A stretch of 36,149 bases of DNA from Euprymna scolopes (lineage: Eukaryota; Mollusca; Cephalopoda; Sepiida; Sepiolidae), in the NCBI GenBank assembly GCA_024364805.1, contig CM044518.1, positions 8,929,275-8,965,423 on the forward strand. The letters are read 5' to 3'. The notes beneath the pieces are model-generated. The model was not told the DNA's origin. It searched no databases and saw only the letters and a list, made by a program, of their open reading frames with translations. This document shows, one piece after another, positions 1-10,100 of the stretch (its first letter is position 1; each line of letters begins with the position of its first letter). A program made the position numbers and the translations under genes.

Positions 1-1275
1 CCCCCCCCCGTATATATATATATATATATCCCCCATATCTATCTCTTTCTCCCCTCCTGTCTCTTTTCGTATATATATATGAACATAATCTGCTGTTTCT
101 GATGTTGTCTCTATGGAATGCAAAACTACTGCTACTAACCAGCCTTCTGCTGAAAAATCTTTCTCAATGAAATCTATTCATTACAAGTAGACAGTATTGA
201 TTATATTTCTTTACTACTGTTGCTGCTACAACCTCTCACTCTTATCCTCCCCTTCCCATACCATTTTACACTTGTTTCAAAATGGCTTCCTTTTTAGCAA
301 ACAGCAACATCATTTATTCATCCTGTTTATGTTGCCCCCCTCCCCCGTCTCTTCTACCAATAAATCATTTATTTTGCTAAACCTCATCTTACTATATTTA
401 ACATTCCCTTTTGCAGAAATACTGCTACTCTTACACATACATAAATATGGTAGTTCCATTGAAACCTGGCATCATTTCAAGTAGTTTTATTAAAATTACC
501 TTCTACCAAAACTAGTCAGAGGTTCTATTTTTTGACCTTCTAATCTGTATGCATTAAAACTGATGCAATATTAGAACATAAAACTTTGTTGAAAATCTAA
601 GAATATGCTTTCCCTTTCTAACTTGTCATATATGACTCATCAGATGTTCAAGGTTTCTTATGAGACTGCAATGAAAATAAGTGAAATAGTATTATTTATG
701 CAAACTTTGATGCTTGTGCAGATTAGTGATGTTTTAAACACATTTCAGGTGAAAACATTACACTTATGTGTCATGCCAAAATTAATATAAATTCGAAAAA
801 TGCTAAAAAAATTATCCAGTAAAAGATGTACTTGATGCATCTAAAATCATCCACAATTACGTTCTGACAATTTGTGTTTAACCCTTTCGTTACGATGGTA
901 TTTTTACACACGTTGCCTACGATGGGGGTGAATTTTTTCAAATCACATAAAATCAAGTTTAGGGTCTTTGAAAAATAATATTTGGTACTTGTACAGTTTA
1001 GTCAAGACATTAAAAAATGAAAATATCAAAAAAAGTTTCAATTGTATAGAACGAAGGTCTCTGAAAAATAATTTCACTTAATTTCATCAACATTACATTT
1101 CGTTTTCCTTACATTATTTTTTTTTTGTTTTTTATTTTTTTTATAAAATATTTAATAATTTAATATTTAAAAATATTTACTTCGCTTATTATGTTTTGAT
1201 TACCCCCCCTCTCATTTCGCTTATTATGTTTTGATTACCCCCCCCCACTCTCCCTGGCCGGGCAACGCCGGGTAC
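1..1275. other. upstream intron sequence, no exon seen
   Basis: Nothing coding is recognisable. The stretch has TA microsatellites at 11-29 and 71-80, long AT-rich tracts, and a 35-bp direct repeat (TTCGCTTATTATG units starting at 1181 and 1216) next to runs of C. It belongs to the intron before the first visible spectrin exon, with mobile-element sequence at its right end. Confidence 0.6.
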
Positions 1276-1295
1276 CCCCTCTCCCTCCCCGCTAG
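1255..1295 (+). mobile_element. Helitron-like 3' terminus
   Basis: A GC-rich CCGGGCAACGCCGGG segment that can form a short hairpin is followed 19 bases later by CTAG and then T. A subterminal hairpin with a terminal CTRR next to a T is the known 3' end of Helitrons. The 5' end of the element was not found. A similar end lies at about 25010-25040. Confidence 0.45.
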
Positions 1296-2365
1296 TCTTA
1301 AATAAGAGAAGAATCCAGGTTGTCCTTCTTGACGGTCGTACATCTAAACAATATGATATAAATGCGGGTGTACCTCACGGGTCTATCCTTGGACCTTTAC
1401 TATTCCTCGTATTCATAAATGACCTCCCTGATAAAATTGTCTCTGAGATGGGTATATTTGCTGATCACACCACACTCTATAATAGTCACGAGAGGAAAAC
1501 AAATGGACACATATCTAAGGAAATGACAGAAACACTAGAGGATGACCTCCAATCTGTAGTGGAATGGAGACAAAAATGGATGGTCACATTCAATGCTACA
1601 AAGACTAAGCTTGTTTCCTTCAATAATTACAAGAAACCTTCTCAACCACCAATAACTATGGCTAAAGATACATTACCTGGAAATACTTCTTTCAAGCTCC
1701 TTGGCTTAACATTCACAGAGAACATAAGTTGGAACAGATACATTGAGAGAATTGCCAGGGCCGTTGCGAGAAAGGTGGGCTCTCTCTACCATGCTAGAAA
1801 GTTACTTACACCTGAAAATATCCTGTACCTCTACAAGGCCACCATTCGTCCATGTATGGAGTATTGTTGTCACATTTGGGCTGTTCAATTTGCTACTAGT
1901 CTTAGTCCTCGACAGGGTTCAAGAGTCGCCAACCTGATAGGCCCTGAACTGTCATCTAAACTTCATCCTCTGTCATATCGACAAAATATTGCATCTCTCT
2001 GCTTGTTCTACAAGTATTTTAATGGTGGATGCTCTGACGAACTACAAGCCCTTGTACCCCCCTCAACGTAAATACATCTGACAAACTCGACAAGCAGCTA
2101 AATCCCACCCTTACACAGGTGAGATTGCTAGATGTAAGAAAGCCTTCTAATCTAATAATTTCTTCCTCAGAACTGCTAGACTTTGGAATTCCCTTCTAGG
2201 ATTCTGCTTTTCCAACTCTATCAAGTCTAATGTGAGCAGGTATCTTGCTGCTCAACTCCCTACATAGAATCCCTTCAACTTATTGTCCCCCAATCATAGC
2301 CCCCTACATCAAAGTGGCACTGTGCTTTGTTTTCGGGTGAAAATGGAATTTAAAAAAAAAAAAAA
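1283..2365 (+). mobile_element. 5'-truncated non-LTR retrotransposon (LINE), reverse transcriptase fragment with poly-A tail
   Basis: The frame is open from about 1287 to 2071. It contains GVPHGSILGPLLFLVFINDL (RT motif B region), GIFADHTTLYNS (the FADD catalytic box, here FADH), FKLLGLTFTENISWN, ATIRPCMEYCCHIW and LYKYFNGGCSDELQALVPP. After a frame shift the end [13 protein letters not shown] follows, then a 3' UTR and a run of A at about 2352-2365. The missing catalytic Asp, the frame shift and the 5' truncation mean it is dead. It looks like the Jockey/CR1/I group; the clade is not settled. Confidence 0.88.
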
Positions 2366-4016
2366 GTGTCCATTTCATTTGGTCAACATAAAAAAAACGA
2401 CCCTGGATGCCTTGTAATTAGGAACGTTCCTTCTAAAATGCTAACAAACTTTTGCAAGTTGCACAGTAGATAAAAATTACTTGCATGAGTTTGTTAGAAT
2501 TTGAAAAGAACAATTAAAATAGATGCAAAATGTTTAGCGTATTGAATTAATAAATTCAAAATTAATTCTAGAACACAAGTCTTGCAGCATGTTTATGAAG
2601 ATTAAAATCGAAATATGATACAAAACCTTATGTCTAGAATCCTTTATTTCGATTTTGATCAAAATCTATTACATGATTTTGATTCTAAAAAATGTCTAAA
2701 TAATTAAGGCTTAAGGGATCTTGAAGAAATGAAAGATTTTGTGAATCTTGCTTAATCTCTATATAATGGTTATTGATCAAATTTAATGCAAATCTGAAAT
2801 ATTCAAATGGTAAGTTGTGTCTATATTTTGCCTCCTAAAAACCATTTAAAATACTCCAAAGAAACTGAAATCTGAGAAATATTTGTCACCAAAATTTGAA
2901 GTATCTGAATTTTAAAAGAACTTCTACGGGCTTTTTTTTATTTTTTTTTTACCCCAACTTTACATACAACTAAATTAAATATAGTCTACATTATGGTCGT
3001 CACACAGAACATTTGAAAATTCATGATTTGGCAATTAGTTTAGGAGTGCATCCCCAACTTAACATAAATGTGTATAAATCATGTGTATAAAATAAAGATG
3101 ACCCCCCCCCCTACTTTTTTGAAGCAGTAATTTTTTTTTTTTTTTTTACTACACACTATATTTTAAAACAGAAATTTATTTATTTATTTTATTTTAATGG
3201 TTTATGGTAAACATTTAAATATTTGTCCATGTTGTTAAAAACTTGATTTTTCAATTGTTTCATCAATTTTTATATTTATTCCAATCAAATTAGTCAAAGG
3301 AGATGGAGGAATTTTTATCCTCACAGAAGTTCTAATAAACCCAAATCTAATTTTATAGCAGTTTTTCTTTTTATATTCACTGGTGAAAAAGAGGGAACAG
3401 AAATTTTTTATTTGTTCTTATTTTTTTTTTCTCTTTTATTGCCTTTATTTTGATTTTGTTCCCAAAATGAACTTGGACATTTCAAATTACAATCATTTTG
3501 ATTTTGTTCCCAAAATGAACTTGGACATTTCAAATTACAAACAGATTTTTTAGCTTCATTTTTAATTATTTTTTTCTGTAACTTAAAAATTACAATCCTG
3601 AACGACACAATGTAGCCCTGTTAGTTTTGAGGTAAATATGATTGTCAGAGGCGTATTAATTCATACATCTTTATACAGTTAAATTCATTTTGAAGTTATA
3701 TTCAACTGTATAAAAGCGTATGTGATTCTAATGGGCTTCCAACGATCAGATCTCTAATAAACTCATTTTAATGATCATAAATTTGTAAGGATTTCTTTGT
3801 GTGTGGATATGATCTGCTACCTTGATTTCTTTCTTTTCAGTAGAACCATCTTGCATAACCCCCCTTAACCCTTGTGGATGATAAAATGTATAAACTATTT
3901 TCTACACTTGTTAACATTCAGTTGAACGAGCTTATCGAGTTAAGCATCAATTAGAATCAGTTTAATGCAATCACTAAAAACTCATACTCACTGTATTTTT
4001 TCCCCAAATCTTTCAG
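2366..4016. other. intron sequence before the first visible exon
   Basis: AT-rich, with poly-T, poly-A and poly-C runs. The only clear structure is a 48-bp tandem duplication at 3447-3540. The TTTTCAG near 3834-3840 resembles a splice acceptor but is followed at once by a stop in the spectrin phase. Confidence 0.6.
3447..3540. repeat. 48-bp tandem duplication
   Basis: Two nearly identical units begin ATTTTGATTTTGTTCCC at 3447 and 3495. Because 48 is a multiple of three, the copies create a repeated peptide in a spurious minus-strand reading frame. Confidence 0.85.
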
Positions 4017-4129
4017 ATGTCAATGTTGAAATCCCCGACGAGAAGTCCATCATCACATACGTGGTGACTTACTATCACTACTTCTCACGAATGAAGGCAG
4101 AATCCGTGCAAGGCAAACGTATTGGAAGA
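4017..4129 (+). CDS. SPTBN1: beta-spectrin exon 1 of window: end of CH2 domain
   Basis: The acceptor is TTTCAG and the donor GTAAGT. The exon starts with two bases of a split codon (g|at, Asp) and ends in phase 0. It encodes residues 1-38, [17 protein letters not shown] then [13 protein letters not shown], the last helix of CH2, ending KRIGR. The preceding CH exons are not in the window. Confidence 0.95.
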
Positions 4130-7100
4130 GTAAGTAAAAAAAAAAAAATGTGCTTTTAATTATTGATATGTAACTTGGGTTTTCTGTAGTATAGCATGGA
4201 ACATTTTTTGATCCCCATGGATTGTCTGTTAGAAACAATTATTCATCTTTGTCAGTAACCCTTTGTAGATGGCTCATTGGATAGTGATGTCTCATTGCAA
4301 AGATTGTAAAATCACCAGCATAAAACTCGTTACAACGCACATACCAAAGACTGAATGATAGAAATCTTAAAACCAACATCAAACTCATGTGAACTCTTGT
4401 CATCTTTATGTTTTTGTTGGTCTTTTAATCATGAACCCTAAAACACATGTAGAAAGGTAGATAGAGGTCACAAGTCACAGATGTGTTGCTTTTAAAAACT
4501 CCTATCTATCTCTAGTGAGAAAGTGTCGAACAAGATATGGCAAGCAGTTTGACCTGTATGAAAAAATGATATATCGCATATCACAGCAGAGTTGGCCACG
4601 ACAATCCTGCAAGGGACAGTGAGAAATGCTTACAGTTGAGCAACTCTGAAGAAATCAGAATGGTGAGAGTTGATTGCCACGTCTTTTGTGTTGACCATGG
4701 TCAGTCTGACGACAGGATGAGCGAAGACGAAGAAACCATTTACATTTAAGTATGTGTTGGGCACAAATAAAATTCTTCAACATTATTTCATCTTTGGATA
4801 ATGCACAGAACAGAAATCTTGCAAGTTATTTTATCTCATTTCTGATTTAGAAAGATATACTTTTATTGATTGAACAACTTTTAGTTAATGTTAGATAATA
4901 ATGTGTACAACAAAAAAAACCCACATAATAATTTAGATTGTTATTACAATAGAACCCCTTTATGCTAACTGGGTGTAATCCTAGATTAAAAATTGTGCGT
5001 GTAAGAGGAATAAGAATGTTATGTAAAAATATAATAAATATTCTTCTTTGTGAAGACTAAAGATATATATATATATATATTGTTTTTATGCAGTGTTAGT
5101 GTGAGACGTCGTGGGATCATGACGTGTTACTCTGCTGTCATGTCTGAGAACTAAGGCAACCTCTTTTTCCTTTTCTTGTGTTGACTTCAGCCGTACAAGA
5201 TGTGATAAGTGATCACACTGTGCTGAATTCGGTTTTGCTATATAAATTGAGTTCAGAAAGAAAAAAAATCTGAACTATATATTTTGCAGTAATTGGTCAT
5301 ATGGGAGATGCGAGAAATGTGACCTGACACAATGACAAAAAAAATCTTATTTTATTTAAATATATTGTATTTACCTGTAAATGAAAAAAATTAAACTTTA
5401 AAATAAAATTGTATTGAGTCTAATTTTTAAGTCAAATATTTAAAAAAATATATTTTTCGCTAAATTTTATATTAACTTCCATTTTAAGTATTGAGTAAAA
5501 AATATTGTGTAAATTATTTAAAAAAAATATATTTTTCGCTAAATTTTATATTAACTTCCATTTTAAGTATTGAGTAAAAAATATTGTGTAAATTATTTAA
5601 AAAAAAATATATTTTTCGCTAAATTTTATATTAACTTCCATTTTAAGTATTGAGTAAAAAATATTGTGTAAATTATTTTAAAAAAACTATAAAACAGGTG
5701 AACATACCCTACATCGATTGAGGTTCGGGGTTGACTAGTAATTGTCATTTTATATATTTTCTGCTTGCAAATTCCAAATTTCCATTGTTATACTGGATTA
5801 AAAAAACAAACAAAATCTAGTGTTTTTTGAAAATATTGTCAAAAGTGTAATCTCCCCTTGGTAGCAATGATTTCCTGTTTTTGCTTTTGAAATATGAAAG
5901 TTATAAACAATCAGCATTTATGTTAAATATATTTACATTAATGGAATTGTTGATTTATAATTTGAAACTAATTTATGTTCCCCTGCATCTTTTTTGATGG
6001 GTTTTACCTTCTCGTCAAACTTGGAAATTTTTATTGAATAATGTCAAAAGAACAAAGTATTCCATTTTGTTTGTAAATAAAACGCTTTTTTTTTTTTTTT
6101 TTTATCAAGTGATTAAAGGTTTAGAAGAAATACTAAAATTCTGCCATCATTTTTAACGTCACAAGCATAAATAATAAATGACATGAATTTATATCTTAAG
6201 TAAACAAGTTTAAAAAACTACAAAAAAAAGACTTTGAATATATTCTAAATATGAACTTTGTTGTTGTTCTTTCAAGGTAATTGACAATGCGATTGACACC
6301 GAGAAGATGATCGAAGAGTACGAAACTCTCACGTCAGATCTCTTAGAATGGATCGAACAGACAATTGTTATTCTGAATGATAGGAAATTCGCCAACTCTT
6401 TAACTGGAGTGCAGGAACAACTGACAGGATTTAACACCTACCGAACTGTAGAAAAACCACCAAAGTAAGTTGACATGAAAAACTCTTCCTCATAACCTTG
6501 TGCCAGTCATAATTCTAAATTTATCTTGTGCAAACTTGTTTTTGTGTTATTTTTCTTTTCATGAATGACCTGTCACTTACCAAGGTTTAACAAAACACTT
6601 CAGGATTAATGAGAAGAATAGGTTAACTGTTGAATGATGATGAATACTAGGAGAGGATTGAAACTCTCCACATACAATTCACTTAAAATAACTGTCAACA
6701 CAAAACAGCAATTCTTTCTCCTTTGTCAGAAATATTGCTCTTGAAATATGATGACTAAAAGACAAAATAAGATGACTGCGAGAGTTAAGAATTATAGAAA
6801 GCAAACTCAACGTTCATTTTCTACTCTCAGAAATTCGAACAAGTATTTTAAAAAAAAAATTTTTAACTTGGGTAGAAGCTATCAGGCAACCTTATAATTT
6901 GGTCTGCTCAACTTACTTTCTGTTTCGAATTGTATTTAAATTTGACTTAGTCATTGCAATTATTTACAAAAGAATTGAGAAAATTATCCTTTTATTTTTT
7001 AATGAAAATTCTATTCAAGGGAGATAATTACAACTTATTGTTCTGAATATTTGTTGTTTAACTATCAGGTTATTTAGTTTAAAAAATTATGAATCTGACG

Positions 7101-10100
7101 AAATAAAAACAAAAATTTTTTTTCCCCATATTTTTAAACACATTTTGGAGAGCAAATAGTTTTTTTTTGTTGATTCCTTTTTTTTTTTTTCTATCTTTAA
7201 AGAAATTTGCATTATTTTTTGTCTTTTCAGGTTTGTCGAGAAAGGTAACCTCGAAGTCCTTCTGTTTACCCTTCAAAGTAAAATGAGGGCCAACAACCAG
7301 AGACCCTACCTCCCCAGGGAAGGTAAATTGATATCTGATATCAACAAAGCTTGGGACAAGCTGGAGAAAGCCGAGCACGAGAGAGAACTGGCTTTGCGAG
7401 AAGAACTTATCCGGTATGTTTACCCGTTTTTATTTTTTAATTTTTTTTTAAACAGATCAGAAGGCTTTAATTTATTTGTACTCACTATGAGTTCTAATAC
7501 AGGCCATCATCAAAGATTACTCACTAACAATTGGCGGTTTTTTGCTGGAGTCTGGATGACAAATCTCCCCAGATTTTTAATACTTTTCACTTTTTTCGTA
7601 ACCTTTGCAAATGAATTTGTGTTATTGCAACAGCTGTTTGTCATTGACTTTTTCTTTACAACAGCCATTGGTCTTCACTAGAATTTGAGTGGCAACAAGC
7701 CTCCCCAAGATCCCAATCTTCTTTACACTTAACCAGTAGAGATCTAGTTTTTTTTTCTCCTCAATCTTATGATCCACCTTGATACTTCATGACTATTTAC
7801 TTTGGTGCTAGTCGATGTGGCACTACAATATTGAGGGGGTGGCATAATTAACTTACGATGGTAAATTATTATATGATGAAGAGAGTTATTACTATTTGAA
7901 TAGAAAAATGTTAATTTTACATATTGCTAAAGGACAACAAGAATCCAATTAAAAAAAAAACAGATTAAAAAATGTGTTTTAATGTTTTGGTTTTGTCACC
8001 TTTTTTGGTTTTTAACTTTAAACTAGCTCCAGTGGTAACCTGGACTTTGATAAGAAACGAGCACCCACCTCGAAATTGATGAGTTATAAAATTAAATGAT
8101 GTAAAGAAATGATGCCGACTAATGCCAGATAACCCTGCTTAATAATAATAAAATTAAATTAACAGAAGAGTTTTTCAACACTTTTGTATGTAGATAAATA
8201 TCTGTGTCGCAATCGTGTTCGCATTTAGCATTTTGCAGGTTTATGATTTGTTTCAATTTCTTCGTTTACAGACAAGAAAAGCTGGAGCAGTTGGCTGCGA
8301 GGTTTAATCGCAAGGCTGGCATGCGTGAGACTTGGCTCAGTGAAAACCAGAGGCTTGTGTCCCAGGACAATTTCGGCTATGACCTTGCTGCAGTGGAGGC
8401 TGCTACCAAAAAACACGAAGCCATTGAAACTGATATTAACGCCTATGAAGAACGTGTACAAGCTGTCATCGCAGTATCCAATGAACTACAACAAGAAGAT
8501 TACCATGACATTTCCAGGATTATTGTTAGGTAAGAAATCATTTACGTTTTTGGCGAGGATTAAGCTTCCTCTCAAATTTCATATTTTGAGAAAATGTTTT
8601 TTGACTTAAACAAGGAATAAACTAGTTTACTTAAAAAGAAGTGCGTCATGATATTATTCATGGTTACAAGTGCTGATTGTGGGCTCGGTGTGCTGGGTTA
8701 GTTCTGTCGGACTACTGTATCACTTTCGCTTGAGGAAAAGGATGAAATCACATAACCTCTCCAGCGATAAATTTAATAGTTGAGTTGACTAGACTCTTGA
8801 TTTTACAACTAACCTAGGAGAAGGAAAACTCTGAAATAACACCAATTTTTCTGTTTTCATCATACCTTTTTCATAATGGTAAGAGTTTTCATTAATGAGC
8901 CAGGAGACTAGGATTCGACCCTCTGTTGAATCATACTCAAAAAATGGTACTTGATGTCTCGTTGCTTAAACACTCGGCATTATAAGGTGTGGATCAAGAG
9001 TAAGTAGAGCAATCCATGGAAGAGAGTGATGCTCTCCCCTATATTTGTGTGAAAAAATGCTTTCGATTTGCCATCGACTATGATTAATCCTTTTTATTTT
9101 ATTAAAGATAGACTAAACTTGCTAAGATAAGCTAGATGAAACTTGCACTAGAATGCTTCGAGCAGTGTTGAACTTGCACTGGAAAACACACCCAACCATT
9201 AGCCATCTGTATGGTCGGTTGCCCAGGATCTCTCAGTATTAAGAGAAAGAAGAATATGATATGCCGGACATTGCTATAGAAGAAAAAATGAGCTCATCAG
9301 TGATGTGGTACTGTGGGATCCTAAATACAGAACTGCAAAAATAAGACTTGTCAAGACGTACACAAAATTGACAGAAGACACTGGGTTACAACTTGAAGAT
9401 TTTCCTAAAGCCATGAAAGAGATTTATGGAGGGAAAGAGTCCATTTGATCCAAGCAACCCACCTGATACGATGATGAGTCTCAGTTGTGCAACTAACCTA
9501 GGAGAAGGCAAACTGGAATAACATCAGTTTTTCTCTGCTTTTACTAACGCATTTTGCATAATGACAAGAGTTTTCATTAATGGGTCAGGAGACTAGAGTT
9601 CAATTTTCGGTCAAGTCATACAAAACACTAATATTGTTTCCAGTCGTCCTGGACTTCTACTTGCTACTTGACTCTAGCAATACCAATTCAGGAGAGGTTA
9701 GACTTGTGGATTGTCTAACCGTTGCTTAGCTTTTTTTTTTTTACACAGTGATCACCACTTATCAAGGCCCGGAAGCCACTCAGGGATAAGGGTTATTGCA
9801 AGTACAGTATGTTAGTGTGGAGATTTGATGAAGTGTTTACTTAAGGGGGCGGTTCATTAGGAATTTGTTAACATTGGACTTGAAGACATCCAAGTTGTAG
9901 TCCGGTGGGAAGCAGGCAGACGGAACAGAGTTCTACAGGCGTGCAGTTCTAAGAAAGAAGCTTTGTTCATGGAATCCGCGTTTTGATTTCGGCACAGATT
10001 AGAGTGGGGGAAATTTTTCACAGTGGATTCAGCTAGACGGGTGTTTTTAGACAAGGAAGACATTTTAAAAGTTTTAAATAAAAAAGTTTTAATTTCTATC

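Noticed and set aside
3408-3608. Minus-strand reading frame with a repeated CNLKCPSSFWEQNQN peptide.
   Set aside because: It is created by the 48-bp tandem duplication; there are no gene signals around it.
4261-4310. A tRNA-like A box (TGGCTCATTGGATAG) in intron 1.
   Set aside because: No B box at a plausible distance and no match to the other short elements here.
4500-4750. Complex sequence in intron 1 resembling an old mobile element.
   Set aside because: No coding motif, terminal repeat or second copy in the window supports an assignment.
7414-7681. Extension of exon 3 by read-through of the open frame.
   Set aside because: Residues after the GTATGT donor are low-complexity and unlike spectrin; exon 4 continues the family alignment exactly.
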